DNA from: Kitasatospora sp. GAS204B | GTDB taxonomy: Bacteria; Actinomycetota; Actinomycetes; Streptomycetales; Streptomycetaceae | DNA length: 64,000 nt | Reading direction: 5' to 3' | NCBI RefSeq assembly: GCF_029892155.1 | Contig: NZ_JARZAG010000025.1 | Span: 1-64,000 of the forward strand | In this document: in pieces, positions 17,038-26,355 of the stretch | Layout of the letters: each line of letters starts with the position of its first letter | How positions within the stretch are numbered: the stretch's first letter is position 1 | Notes under the pieces: generated by a model | Seen by the model: only the letters and a program-made list of their open reading frames with translations | Database searches by the model: none | Told to the model about the DNA's origin: nothing | Program-made: the position numbers and the translations under genes

Positions 17038-17960
17038 GAGAGAAGCTGAGAACGACGACCGGCAGGCTGGGCCTGGCCGGCACCGCCTCGGCGGTGTTCC
17101 TGCTGGTCGTGCTGCTGATCGCGCTCGCCGCGCCGCTGCTCGCCCCGGCCGACCCCAACCGGCAGAGCCTGCTGGACGCCTACACCGGTCCGTCCGCCGC
17201 GCACCTGCTCGGCGCGGACGGCATCGGCCGCGACATCCTGTCCCGGCTGATGTTCGGTGCGCGCACCAGCCTGCTCGGCCCGGCGCTGGTCGTCGGCGTC
17301 TCGCTGCTGGTCGGCATCCCGCTGGCGCTGCTGGCCAGTTGGTACGGCGGCTGGGTCGACGCGGTGGTGGCCCGGGTCTTCGACCTGATCTACGCGCTGC
17401 CCGGGCTGCTGCTCGCGGTGCTGACGGTGGCCCTGTTCGGGCCCGGCCTGACACCGGCCGTCGCCGCGCTCTCGATCGCCTACGTGCCGTTCCTGGCCCG
17501 GATCGTGCGGGCGGCGGCGCGCCAGCAGCGGGTCAGCCCGTATGTCGACGCCCTGTCGGTGCAGGGCTTCGGCGTGCTGCGGATCTCGGTCGGCCACGTG
17601 CTGCGCAACATCGCGCCCACGGTGGTCGGCCAGGCAGCGATCGCCTTCGGCTACGCGCTGCTCGACCTCGCCTCGCTCTCCTACCTCGGCCTCGCCGTCC
17701 AGGCCCCGACGCCCGACTGGGGCGTCATGGTCAGCGACACCGACGCGCTGCTGAAGGGGTACTGGCTGCCGGTGATCGCACCGGGCGTGCTGATCGTGCT
17801 CACCGTCCTGGCACTGACCGTGCTCGGCGCGCGGATCAGCGGCGAGAAACCGCCGCGCTACCTGCGCCGCGCGAAGCGCACCGGCGACCGGCGAGTGCCG
17901 AACACGGCGCCCGTGGGGACGCCGAACCAGAAGGAGACGACCGTGGGAGCCGTCGGATGA
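17034..17960 (+). CDS. ABC importer permease, DppC/OppC type
   Basis: A 308-residue permease starting with a GTG that overlaps the previous stop. It has the OppC signatures HLLGADGIGRDILSRLMFGA after the first transmembrane helix and an EAA loop (SVQGFGVLRISVGHVLRN), with about six transmembrane helices in all. The C-terminal tail after GARISGEKPPRY is longer and more polar than usual. It pairs with the DppB-type subunit. Its stop overlaps the first ATPase start (ATGA). Confidence 0.93.
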   Translation: MREKLRTTTGRLGLAGTASAVFLLVVLLIALAAPLLAPADPNRQSLLDAYTGPSAAHLLGADGIGRDILSRLMFGARTSLLGPALVVGVSLLVGIPLALLASWYGGWVDAVVARVFDLIYALPGLLLAVLTVALFGPGLTPAVAALSIAYVPFLARIVRAAARQQRVSPYVDALSVQGFGVLRISVGHVLRNIAPTVVGQAAIAFGYALLDLASLSYLGLAVQAPTPDWGVMVSDTDALLKGYWLPVIAPGVLIVLTVLALTVLGARISGEKPPRYLRRAKRTGDRRVPNTAPVGTPNQKETTVGAVG

Positions 17961-18958
17961 GCGGGCCACTGCTGGAACTGTCGGGTCTCACGGTCGACAT
18001 CGCCACCGAGGACGGCGCCCCGCGCACGCTGCTCGACGGCATCGACCTGACCCTCGCCCGCGGCGAGGCGCTGGGCCTGGTCGGCGAGTCCGGCTCGGGC
18101 AAGTCGATGACCGTGCGCGCGATCACCCGGCTGCTGCCGGCCGCGGCGCGGGCCTCGGGCACGATCCGCTTCGAGGGCGCCGACGTCGGCGCGATGGACG
18201 GGTCCGCCCTGCGCGCCTACCGCGACGGCGGTGTGGGCCTGGTCTTCCAGGACCCCCGTGCGCACATCAACCCGACCCGCCGGATCGGCGCGTTCCTGAT
18301 CGAGGCGCTGGTCCGCAACCGAAAGGTGCCCAGACGCGAGGCGCTGGCCAGGGCGGCGGCGGTGCTGGCCGAGGTCGGCATCGACGACCCGGCCCGGCGA
18401 CTGCGGCAGTACCCGCACGAGATCTCCGGCGGCATGCTGCAGCGCGTCATGATCGCCTCGGTGCTGCTCGCCGAGCCCCGGCTGATCCTGGCCGACGAGC
18501 CGACCACCGCGCTCGACGTGACGATCCAGCAGGAGGTCGTCGCCATCCTGGACCGGCTGCGCCGTGAGCGCGGCATGGGCATGGTCTTCATCACCCACGA
18601 CCTCGACCTCGCGCTGGCTGTCTGCGGCCGGGTCGCGGTGATGTACGCGGGGCGGATCGTCGAACTGCGGTCCGCCGACACGCTGCACGAGCGCGCCGCC
18701 CACCCGTACACGGCCGGGCTGCTCGGCTCGCGCCCCGCGATCGACCGGCGGGCCGAGCGCCTGGCGGCCATTCCAGGCCGTCCCGTCTCGGCGTTCGAGT
18801 CGGGCCAGGGCTGCGCGTTCGCGCCGCGCTGCGCGCACGCGCGGCCGGCCTGCGAGCAGCGGCCGCCGGAACTCACCGAGTTCGACGGCGGGTTGGTGCG
18901 CTGCGCGCGGGTGACCGAGATCCGCCCGGCGCGGCCGAGCAAGGAGGCGAGCGTATGA
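17957..18958 (+). CDS. ABC importer ATPase, DppD/OppD type
   Basis: A 333-residue ATPase: Walker A GESGSGKS, signature EISGGMLQRV, Walker B LILADEPTTALD, then the oligopeptide-transporter C-terminal extension with a Cys motif (CAFAPRCAHARPACEQRPPE) that can carry an Fe-S cluster in this family. It energises import together with the second ATPase. It is coupled on both sides by 4-bp overlaps. Confidence 0.95.
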   Translation: MSGPLLELSGLTVDIATEDGAPRTLLDGIDLTLARGEALGLVGESGSGKSMTVRAITRLLPAAARASGTIRFEGADVGAMDGSALRAYRDGGVGLVFQDPRAHINPTRRIGAFLIEALVRNRKVPRREALARAAAVLAEVGIDDPARRLRQYPHEISGGMLQRVMIASVLLAEPRLILADEPTTALDVTIQQEVVAILDRLRRERGMGMVFITHDLDLALAVCGRVAVMYAGRIVELRSADTLHERAAHPYTAGLLGSRPAIDRRAERLAAIPGRPVSAFESGQGCAFAPRCAHARPACEQRPPELTEFDGGLVRCARVTEIRPARPSKEASV

Positions 18959-19767
18959 GCACAGCAGGGACCGACACCGCGCAGGCGGTCGAGGTACGGG
19001 AACTGACCAAGGTGTTCAAGGGCGCGCGCGGGGTCCGGCACCAGGCCGTGGCGGACGTCTCGTTCGACGTCCCGGTCGGCGGCTCGCTCGGCATCGTCGG
19101 CGAGTCGGGATCGGGCAAGACCACCATCGCCCGGATGCTGGTCGGGCTGGAACGCCCGACCAGCGGCCGCATCGCGGTCCTCGGGCGCGACCGCAGCCGA
19201 CCGGCGCGCCGGGGCGTGGAGCGCGGTGCCCGGGCGCGGGAGTTGCAGATCGTCTTCCAGGACCCGTACACCTCGCTCGACCCGAGGCAGAGCGCGCGGG
19301 CCGCGGTGGCGGAGGTGCTGCGCCACCACGGCGGGCTGACGGCGGAGCAGCGCGCGAAGCGACTCGACGAACTGGTCGACCAGGTGGGCCTGACCGAGCG
19401 CCAGGCCCTGGCCCGGCCGCGCGATCTCTCCGGCGGCCAGCGCCAGCGGGTGGCGATCGCCAGGGCGCTGGCGGCCCGGCCGCGGGTGCTGGTGCTGGAC
19501 GAGGCGGTCTCGGCGCTGGACGTCTCGATCCAGGCGCAGATCCTCAACCTGCTCGCGGACATCCGCGCCGAGACCGGGCTGACCTACCTGCTGATCTCGC
19601 ACGACCTGGCGGTCGTGCGGCAGCTCTGCGACACGGTGCTGGTGCTGCGCGGCGGTCGGGTGGTCGAGCAGGGCGACTGCGCGCGGGTGCTCGACGCGCC
19701 GGCCGAGGAGTACACCCGGGCGCTGCGCGAGGCCGTGCCGGTGCCGGGCTGGACGGTGGGGGTGTAG
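18955..19767 (+). CDS. ABC importer ATPase, DppF/OppF type
   Basis: A 270-residue ATPase with Walker A GESGSGKTT, signature LSGGQRQRVAIA and Walker B VLVLDEAVSALD. It lacks the C-terminal Cys extension present in the partner ATPase, so the pair is asymmetrical. It is the last gene of the operon and is followed by a strong hairpin terminator. Confidence 0.95.
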   Translation: MSTAGTDTAQAVEVRELTKVFKGARGVRHQAVADVSFDVPVGGSLGIVGESGSGKTTIARMLVGLERPTSGRIAVLGRDRSRPARRGVERGARARELQIVFQDPYTSLDPRQSARAAVAEVLRHHGGLTAEQRAKRLDELVDQVGLTERQALARPRDLSGGQRQRVAIARALAARPRVLVLDEAVSALDVSIQAQILNLLADIRAETGLTYLLISHDLAVVRQLCDTVLVLRGGRVVEQGDCARVLDAPAEEYTRALREAVPVPGWTVGV

Positions 19768-19792
19768 GCGGGGAACTGCGGCAACCTGAGCA

Positions 19793-19836
19793 CGACAAGG
19801 CCCCCGACCGCTGTGCTGCGGTCGGGGGCCTTGTCG
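19793..19836. terminator. Bidirectional hairpin terminator
   Basis: A perfect 19-bp stem, CGACAAGGCCCCCGACCGC with its reverse complement, closes a 6-nt loop (TGTGCT). It separates the convergent peptide-type and polyamine-type ABC operons and can work on both strands. Confidence 0.92.
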
Positions 19837-19844
19837 CGATCAGG

Positions 19845-20705
19845 CTACTTCCGGGCGGCTCGCACCCGACCGAGGATCGTCGAGAGCGCGATGACCGCCA
19901 TGGTGCCCAGCAGCATCATCGAACCGATGACGTCGATCTGCGCCGGGTAGGCGCGCTGCACCGATCCCCAGATGTACATGGGGAAGGTCTCCAGGTTGCC
20001 GGCGGTGAAGACGGTGATGATGTAGTCGTCCACCGACAGCGCGAAGGCGAGCAGCGCCGCCGCCGCGATACCGGGGGCCACCAGCGGCAGGGTGACCTTG
20101 GTGAAGGTCTGGAACGGCGTGGCGTAGAGGTCCTGGGCCGCCCGCTCCAGGGTCGGGTCCATCCCCGCGAGCCGGGCCTTGACCGTCACCACGACATAGC
20201 TGACGCAGAACATCACATGCGCGATCGTGATGGTCCAGAAGCCGAGCCCGCCGGGGCCGACGGTGTTGAAGAACATCGCGGCCAGCGTCGCGCCCATCAC
20301 CACCTCGGGGGCGGCCATCGGCAGGAACAGCAGGGCGTTGATGCCGGAGCGGGCCTTGAAGCGGTGGCGCACCATCGCGAAGGCGATCATCGTGCCCAGG
20401 ATCGTCGCCACCACGGTGGCGACGGCGCCGATCTCCAGCGAGAGCCCGATGCTGTGGCACATCGCGGGGTTGGCGCACGGGTTGGCCCAGGCCGCCGTGG
20501 AGAAGTGGTTCCAGACGTAGTTGAACTTGCCCACCGGCTGGTTGAACGACATCCACAGGATGACCGCGTTGGGCAGCAGCATGAAGACGAAGATCGCCAC
20601 CGTGACGACCAGCAGGATGTGCTCGCGGGCCCAGCTCAGCGGGCTGCGGCGGCGGACCGCCGGGGCACCGGCGCCGGCCGCGGGGGGAGCAGTCAGAGTC
20701 GTCAT
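19845..20705 (-). CDS. potC: Polyamine ABC importer permease PotC
   Basis: A 286-residue permease with six transmembrane segments (LLVVTVAIFVFMLLPNAVIL first). The EAA-loop region is AAQDLYATPFQTFTKVTLPL, typical of spermidine/putrescine PotC, and the protein has the PotC-like stretch SVDDYIITVFTAGN. It forms the channel with PotB. Its ATG overlaps the potB stop by one base. It is the last gene of the potDABC operon. Confidence 0.93.
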   Translation of the reverse strand: MTTLTAPPAAGAGAPAVRRRSPLSWAREHILLVVTVAIFVFMLLPNAVILWMSFNQPVGKFNYVWNHFSTAAWANPCANPAMCHSIGLSLEIGAVATVVATILGTMIAFAMVRHRFKARSGINALLFLPMAAPEVVMGATLAAMFFNTVGPGGLGFWTITIAHVMFCVSYVVVTVKARLAGMDPTLERAAQDLYATPFQTFTKVTLPLVAPGIAAAALLAFALSVDDYIITVFTAGNLETFPMYIWGSVQRAYPAQIDVIGSMMLLGTMAVIALSTILGRVRAARK

Positions 20706-21637
20706 CAGAGCAGATCCTCCGTACCGGCCTTGCGGATGTAGCTCATCACCAGGACGAGCGTGCCGACCATCATCACGACCGAGATCGCCGAACCGACCGG
20801 GTAACCGGAGGTCTGCCGCAGGAACAGGTCCTCGATCTTCTGGCCGACCACGCCGGTGTTCGGGTTGCCCAGCAGCTGGGCGTTGATGTAGTCGCCGATC
20901 GCCGGGATGAAGGTCAGCAGGGTGCCGCCGACGACGCCGGGCATCGACAGCGGCAGGGTGATCCGCCGCCAGGTGGTGAAGGTGCTGCAGTAGAGGTCGC
21001 TGCCCGCCTCCAGCAGCCGGGGGTCGATCTTCTCCAGCGAGGTGTAGAGCGGCAGGATCGTGAACGGCAGGAAGTTGTAGACCATGCCGCAGACCACCGC
21101 CGCCGGGGTGTTGATCACATGGCCGCCGGTGGTCCAGCCGAGCGCCTCGGTCAGCCCGAGGACGTGCGCGCTGCGCAGCACGTGAACGACCGGGCCCTGG
21201 TCGGCGAGGATGGTCTCCCAGGCGATGGTGCGGATCAGGAAGCTGGTGAACGACGGCACGATCACCAGGGCCATCAGCAGTGACTTCCACTTGCCGCCCT
21301 TGAAGGCGATGAAGTAGGCCACCGGGTAGCCCAGCGCCAGGCAGAGGACCGTCGTGAGGGTCGAGTACAGGCCCGAATGCCAGTACTGCGTCCCGTAGTC
21401 GGAGATCGCGTGCCCGTAGTTGGCCCAGTGCCAGGTCAGCTTGAAGCCGTCGTCGTAGTTGCCCGTCTGCACCGAGGCCGAGACCGAGGTGAGGATCGGC
21501 AGCAGGAAGAAGACGGTCAGCCAGAGCAGACCCGGCAGCAGCAGGATCCAGGGGGTCAGGTTGCGGCGCGGCTTGTGATCCGGCGGGGCCGGCTTGCGCT
21601 GCGTCGCTCCGGCCGTGGGGTCGGCGACAGCGGTCAC
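20705..21637 (-). CDS. potB: Polyamine ABC importer permease PotB
   Basis: A 310-residue permease starting with GTG at 21637, overlapping the potA stop by 4 bp. It has about six transmembrane helices (LTPWILLLPGLLWLTVFFLL first). The EAA loop is AGSDLYCSTFTTWRRITLPL, and SFLIRTIAWETIL matches PotB proteins. It partners PotC and is coupled to it by a TGATG overlap. Confidence 0.93.
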   Translation of the reverse strand: MTAVADPTAGATQRKPAPPDHKPRRNLTPWILLLPGLLWLTVFFLLPILTSVSASVQTGNYDDGFKLTWHWANYGHAISDYGTQYWHSGLYSTLTTVLCLALGYPVAYFIAFKGGKWKSLLMALVIVPSFTSFLIRTIAWETILADQGPVVHVLRSAHVLGLTEALGWTTGGHVINTPAAVVCGMVYNFLPFTILPLYTSLEKIDPRLLEAGSDLYCSTFTTWRRITLPLSMPGVVGGTLLTFIPAIGDYINAQLLGNPNTGVVGQKIEDLFLRQTSGYPVGSAISVVMMVGTLVLVMSYIRKAGTEDLL

Positions 21638-22785
21638 GCGGCGCCCTCCTCGTCCAGGACGGCGCCGGCCTCGATGTCCTGGGTGCCGTCCAGGCCGAAG
21701 CCCTGGCTCGGGTCCCAGTAGACGGCGACCTCGTTGCCCGGGCGCTGGATGGCGCGGCCGGTGTTCTGCTCGAACACCGAGATCTCCTCGCCGGAGGCCA
21801 GCTTGACCAGGTACTGGGTGGAGACACCGATGAACGAGGTGTCGACCACGGTGCCGGTCAGGCAGTTGAAACCGCTGGGCACCTCGTCCTCGGACCCGGC
21901 GATCTGCACCTTCTCCGGGCGGACGCCGAGGATCACGGCACCGCTGGTGGCGCGGGCGCGGTCGGCCTTCAGGGTGAGCGCGCGGCCGTGGGCGCGGACG
22001 GTGACCACACCGCCGTCGACGCCCTCGACCACACCGGGTATCAGGTTGGACTGGCCCAGGAAGTTGGCGACGAAGGTGGTGCTCGGGTTCTCGTACAGCT
22101 CCGCGGGGGAGCCCAACTGCTCGATCCGGCCCTGGTTCATCACCGCGATGGTGTCGGCCATCGTCATGGCCTCCTCCTGGTCGTGGGTGACGTGGACGAA
22201 GGTCAGGCCGACCTCGGTCTGGATCCGCTTGAGCTCGATCTGCATCTGGCGGCGCAGCTTGAGGTCCAGCGCGCCCAACGGCTCGTCCAGCAGCAGCACC
22301 TGCGGCTGGTTGATCAGGGCGCGGGCGAGCGCGATGCGCTGCTGCTGGCCGCCGGACAGCTGGTTGGGCTTGCGCTTGGCCAGGTGGCCCAGCTCGACCA
22401 GCTCCAGCATCTCCTCCACCTGGGGCCGGACACTCTTGAAACCGCGCCGGCGCAGGCCGAAGGCGACGTTCTCGAAGATGTCCAGGTGCGGGAAGAGCGC
22501 GTAGTTCTGGAAGACGGTGTTGACCGGGCGCCGGTAGGGCTTGGTGTCGGTGACCTCGGCGTCGCCCAGGAAGATCTGACCCGCCGTCGGGTCCTCCAGC
22601 CCGGAGACCATCCGCAGGGTGGTGGTCTTGCCGCAGCCCGACGCGCCCAGCAGGGCGAAGAACGAGCCCTGCGGGATGGTCAGGTCGAGATTGTCGACGG
22701 CGGTGAAGGCGCCGAAGCGCTTGGTGAGGCCGACCAGGCGGAGGTCCCCGCCCTCAATGCGGCCCAGTACGTCGTTGGAGCTCAT
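21634..22785 (-). CDS. potA: Polyamine ABC importer ATPase PotA
   Basis: A 383-residue ATPase: Walker A GASGCGKTT, signature LSGGQQQRIALA, Walker B VLLLDEPLGALD, H-loop THDQEEA, then a C-terminal TOBE domain (ILGVRPEKVQIA). The ATG at 22785 is used, with AAAGAAG upstream; a longer open frame extends 35 codons but has no family similarity. It energises the polyamine importer. Confidence 0.94.
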   Translation of the reverse strand: MSSNDVLGRIEGGDLRLVGLTKRFGAFTAVDNLDLTIPQGSFFALLGASGCGKTTTLRMVSGLEDPTAGQIFLGDAEVTDTKPYRRPVNTVFQNYALFPHLDIFENVAFGLRRRGFKSVRPQVEEMLELVELGHLAKRKPNQLSGGQQQRIALARALINQPQVLLLDEPLGALDLKLRRQMQIELKRIQTEVGLTFVHVTHDQEEAMTMADTIAVMNQGRIEQLGSPAELYENPSTTFVANFLGQSNLIPGVVEGVDGGVVTVRAHGRALTLKADRARATSGAVILGVRPEKVQIAGSEDEVPSGFNCLTGTVVDTSFIGVSTQYLVKLASGEEISVFEQNTGRAIQRPGNEVAVYWDPSQGFGLDGTQDIEAGAVLDEEGAA

Positions 22786-22816
22786 CGATACTTCTTTCGC
22801 TGAGGAGACGGGTCCG

Positions 22817-24061
22817 CTACTGGCCGGTGACCTGCTGGAATCGGCTGGTGTAGTCGTCCAGTTGGGCGATGCTGAGGGCCATGAAGCCACGGGCCTTGTC
22901 CTGCATCTCCTGGCTGGGGACGATGAGCGGCACGGCGGCGGCGGTGGGGTCCAGCTGCTGGAGCGACGCCACCGCGCCGTCCACCGAGGGGATGTAGTTG
23001 ATGAAGTCGTCCAGGGCGGCGGCGACGTCCGGCTCCAGGTAGTAGTTCAGCAGCTTCTCGGCATTGGTCTTGTGCCGCGCGAAGTTGGGGATGACGCAGT
23101 TGTCGGACCAGGAGAGCATGCCCTCGGTGGGCAGGTCGACGGTGACCAGGTTGGGCTTGCCGAGCTGCGCCACATCGCCCGAATAGGCCATCGTCACGGC
23201 CGTGTTGCCCTGCTGGAAGGCGCTCAGGTAGTCGTTCCCGGTGAAGGAGCGGATCTGGCCCGAGTCCTTGGCCCGGCGGACGTACTCCAGTGCCTGGTTG
23301 AACTGGGCCTCGGTGAAGTTCTCCGGATCGAATCCCAGCGCCAGCAGCGAGACCGCGACGGTGTCCTCCATCTCGCTGAAGAGCGAGACCTTTCCCCGCA
23401 GGTCCGCCCGGGTGAAGACCTCCGCGATCGAGGTGATCGGCTGCTTCACCAGGTCGGTGTTGTAGGCGAAGGTGGTGTACCCGTAGGCCCACGGCACGGA
23501 GAAGCGGCGGCCCGGATCGGTCGCGTCCTTGATGACGCTGGGCAGCATCTTCGCGTGGTTGGGGATGTTCGCCAGGTCGAGTTCCTGGATGTAGTCGTAC
23601 GCCCGGTACTTGGCCACCATGTAGTCGCTGACGACCATCAGGTCGTAGCCGGTGTCGACGCCCTTGACCAACGACGGGTCGACCTTCGTGTACCAGTCGT
23701 TGTTGTCGTTGATGATCTCCAGGTAGTTGACCTGGATGCCGCTCTGCTTGACGAAGGCGTCCAGCGTGGGCCGCTTGTTGGGGTCCTTCGGATCGACGTC
23801 GATGTACGCCGGCCAGGTCGCGAAGTCGACCGTCCGTTCGGTGGCGGAGTAGTCCTTGCCGGCCTGCCCCACCTCCTTGCCACCGGGCGGAACGACATGG
23901 CCCGGCACGCCGCAGGCCGACAGCAGTCCGGTGCCGGCCACGGCCAGCCCTCCCGCTGTCACACCACGGAGCAGGGAACGGCGGCTTATCGCGGCGGCCG
24001 CCGAATGAGAGCGGGTTCGGTTGGTGAACCGCACCAGATCGGCAAAACTGGGGCCCGTCAT
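22817..24061 (-). CDS. potD: Polyamine-binding lipoprotein PotD/PotF type
   Basis: A 414-residue substrate-binding protein. The N-terminus carries a twin-arginine-like SRRSLLRG followed by a hydrophobic stretch and the lipobox LLSACG, so it is probably a Tat-exported lipoprotein. The mature part has spermidine/putrescine-binding features such as DFATWPAYIDVD, GYDLMVVSDYMV, VPWAYGYTTFAYN and SWSDNCVIPNFA. It is first in the operon, 31 bp before potA. An FAD amine oxidase gene lies divergently upstream, supporting polyamine as ligand. Confidence 0.92.
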   Translation of the reverse strand: MTGPSFADLVRFTNRTRSHSAAAAISRRSLLRGVTAGGLAVAGTGLLSACGVPGHVVPPGGKEVGQAGKDYSATERTVDFATWPAYIDVDPKDPNKRPTLDAFVKQSGIQVNYLEIINDNNDWYTKVDPSLVKGVDTGYDLMVVSDYMVAKYRAYDYIQELDLANIPNHAKMLPSVIKDATDPGRRFSVPWAYGYTTFAYNTDLVKQPITSIAEVFTRADLRGKVSLFSEMEDTVAVSLLALGFDPENFTEAQFNQALEYVRRAKDSGQIRSFTGNDYLSAFQQGNTAVTMAYSGDVAQLGKPNLVTVDLPTEGMLSWSDNCVIPNFARHKTNAEKLLNYYLEPDVAAALDDFINYIPSVDGAVASLQQLDPTAAAVPLIVPSQEMQDKARGFMALSIAQLDDYTSRFQQVTGQ

Positions 24062-24480
24062 GGGGATGGAGTGGCCTTTCTGCAGAACGCGGGGTGCTGG
24101 TCGATGGTCCTTTCCAGCGGTGGTGGGGGAATTGCGCTGCGGGGACAGCGGATGGGGTCAGAGATTAGGGCGGGAACAACGGATTCCCCCTGCTCAGACC
24201 TCGGATGACAGCGGAATCGTTACCAACATTGAGCGTTCTGCAACGACTTCCGCATCGTTGATCACCCTGCGTGATAAGGCCCCCGCTTGGCCACCTACAC
24301 CTTGTAAAAGGCGCAACAGAAGGTCTGCTGATCTGGCAGTGGGACGGTGCGGGGTCCGGGCGGGATGATCCCAGCACAGCCCACCGACGGGGGGACCCTC
24401 TTACGGGATGTCACCCCGGAACGCGGGAGCGACACACTCTGCCTCCCCCCGGTTCTGCCACGGGCGGATAGCGTCGCTCC
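24062..24480. promoter_or_regulatory. Divergent regulatory region between potD and the cupin/oxidase genes
   Basis: No gene is seen in these 419 bp. Two adjacent inverted repeats lie at 24241-24260 (CAACGA, 8 nt, TCGTTG) and 24261-24275 (ATCAC-CCTGC-GTGAT), directly abutting. A possible minus-strand promoter for potD follows them (TTGCAG, then TAACGAT after about 15-16 bp), so the repeats would sit upstream of or over it as operators. The regulator gene is not adjacent. Confidence 0.55.
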
Positions 24481-24837
24481 ATGACCAACAGCTTCGCCCT
24501 GCACATACCCGACGCCGACCTCGAACCGGAGCCGCTGGATCCGTCGCAGGTCGTCTCCGGAACGCCCCAGGTCACCGGTCGGGTGCTCTGGGAGTCCCCG
24601 GACGGCCGGCAACTTCGCGGGATCTGGCAGATCACCCCCGGCGTGGTGACGGACACCGAGGCCGACGAGCTCTTCGTGGTGGTCAGCGGTCGAGCCACCG
24701 TCGAGATCGCCGGCGGCCCCACCCTGGAGGTGGGACCAGGCGACGCCGCCGTCCTGAACCACGGTGACCGGACGACCTGGACCGTGCACGAGACGCTGCG
24801 CAAGGCCTACGCCATCACACTCCGCGACCTCGCCTGA
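24481..24837 (+). CDS. Cupin-domain protein (DUF861/Cupin_3 type)
   Basis: A 118-residue single-cupin protein with the conserved Cupin_3 features SPDGRQLRGIWQITPGVVTD and DELFVVVSGRATVEIAG, and GPGDAAVLNHGDRTTWTVHE near the C-terminus. Close relatives accompany polyamine or amino-acid oxidase genes in actinomycetes. It lies 47 bp before the FAD oxidase gene, probably in one operon, and may remove or channel an amine-oxidation product (inference). No enzyme activity is assigned. Confidence 0.85.
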   Translation: MTNSFALHIPDADLEPEPLDPSQVVSGTPQVTGRVLWESPDGRQLRGIWQITPGVVTDTEADELFVVVSGRATVEIAGGPTLEVGPGDAAVLNHGDRTTWTVHETLRKAYAITLRDLA

Positions 24838-24884
24838 TCCCCGGCCAGCCCCGCCCCCACCCCCTCGCACGAAGGAACACCCTG

Positions 24885-26279
24885 ATGGATCCCGTCGCCT
24901 CCCTGCAGGACGTCAAGCCGGTCCCGTTCTGGCTGGACGATCCCGCGCGCCCCGAGGCCGGTTCCGCGCTGGTCGGCGACGTCCACTGCGACCTGCTCGT
25001 GGTCGGCGGCGGCTACAGCGGCCTGTGGACGGCGTTGATCGCCAAGGAGCGCGACCCCTCGCTGGACGTGGTCCTGATCGAGGGGCAGCGGATCGGCTGG
25101 GCGGCCTCCGGGCGCAACGGCGGCTTCTGCGCCGCCAGCCTCACCCACGGCCTCGGCAACGGCCAGCAGCGCTGGCCCGGCGAGTTGGCCCAGCTCGAGA
25201 AGCTGGGCGCGCGCAACCTCCAGGCCGTCGAGGACAGCATCAAGCGCTACGCGATCGACTGCGACTGGGAGCGCACCGGTGAGATCGACGTGGCGACCGA
25301 GCCCCACCAGGTCGACGACCTGCACGAACTCGCCGAAATGGCAGCCGAGTTCGGCGGCGACTTCGCCGTCCTGGACGCCGACGCGGTGCGCGCCGAGGTC
25401 AACTCCCCGACCTATCTCGGCGGGTTCTGGGACAAGGACGGCGTGGGCATGGTCAACCCGGCCAAGCTCGCCTGGGGCCTGAAGCAGGCCTGCCTGGACC
25501 TGGGCGTGCGGGTCTACGAACACACCGAGGCGACCGCGCTCGCCGAATCCGGTGCGGGCCTTGCCGTGCGCACGGCGTACGGCCGGATCTTCGCCGGCCG
25601 CGTCGCCCTCGGGACGAACGTCTTCCCCTCGCTGGTCCGCCGCACCCGTGCCTACACCGTTCCGGTCTACGACTACGCGCTGATGACCGAGCCGCTGAGC
25701 GCCGAGCAACTCGCCTCGATCGGCTGGCGAAACCGGCAGGGGCTGGGGGACAGCGCCAACCAGTTCCACTACTACCGGCTCTCCGCCGACAACCGGATCC
25801 TCTGGGGCGGCTACGACGCCGTCTACCACTACGGAGGCCGGGTCCGGGCCGAGTACGACCACCGCCCGCAGACCTATCAGACGCTGGCCACGCACTTCTT
25901 CCAGACCTTCCCGCAGCTTGAGGGCCTGCGCTTCACCCACGCCTGGGGCGGCGCGATCGACACCTGCACGCGCTTCTCCGCCTTCTTCGACACCGCCTAC
26001 CGGGGCAAGGTCGCCCTGGCCGCCGGCTACACCGGCCTCGGTGTCGGCGCCACCCGCTTCGGCGCCGAAGTGATGCTCGACCTGCTGGCCGGCGAGCGCA
26101 CCGAGCGGACGGCGCTGGAGATGGTGCGCCGCAAGCCGCTCCCCTTCCCGCCCGAGCCCGTGCGCTGGGCCGGCATCGAGCTGACCAAGCGCTCCCTCGA
26201 CCACGCCGACCGCAACGCGGGCCGGCGCAACCTCTGGCTCAAGACGATGGACCGCCTCGGGCTCGGCTTCGACTCCTGA
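24885..26279 (+). CDS. FAD-dependent amine oxidase (PuuB-like, DAO family)
   Basis: A 464-residue DAO-type flavoprotein. The dinucleotide-binding motif is VVGGGYSGLWTA (about residues 37-48), and the family segment GWAASGRNGGFC matches gamma-glutamylputrescine oxidases. Near the C-terminus GYTGLGVGATRFGAEVM is the second FAD contact. It would oxidise a primary or gamma-glutamylated amine to the aldehyde with release of ammonia and hydrogen peroxide, in the cytoplasm. It is divergent from the potDABC polyamine importer, giving a plausible uptake-and-oxidation unit. The exact substrate is inferred from context. Confidence 0.9.
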   Translation: MDPVASLQDVKPVPFWLDDPARPEAGSALVGDVHCDLLVVGGGYSGLWTALIAKERDPSLDVVLIEGQRIGWAASGRNGGFCAASLTHGLGNGQQRWPGELAQLEKLGARNLQAVEDSIKRYAIDCDWERTGEIDVATEPHQVDDLHELAEMAAEFGGDFAVLDADAVRAEVNSPTYLGGFWDKDGVGMVNPAKLAWGLKQACLDLGVRVYEHTEATALAESGAGLAVRTAYGRIFAGRVALGTNVFPSLVRRTRAYTVPVYDYALMTEPLSAEQLASIGWRNRQGLGDSANQFHYYRLSADNRILWGGYDAVYHYGGRVRAEYDHRPQTYQTLATHFFQTFPQLEGLRFTHAWGGAIDTCTRFSAFFDTAYRGKVALAAGYTGLGVGATRFGAEVMLDLLAGERTERTALEMVRRKPLPFPPEPVRWAGIELTKRSLDHADRNAGRRNLWLKTMDRLGLGFDS

Positions 26280-26355
26280 CCCGCTGCCGGCGCACTCGCC
26301 CCGGACGGCGCAGCCCGGCGGGCCGGCCGGGGGCGTGGCGTGTGACCGTGAGCGA

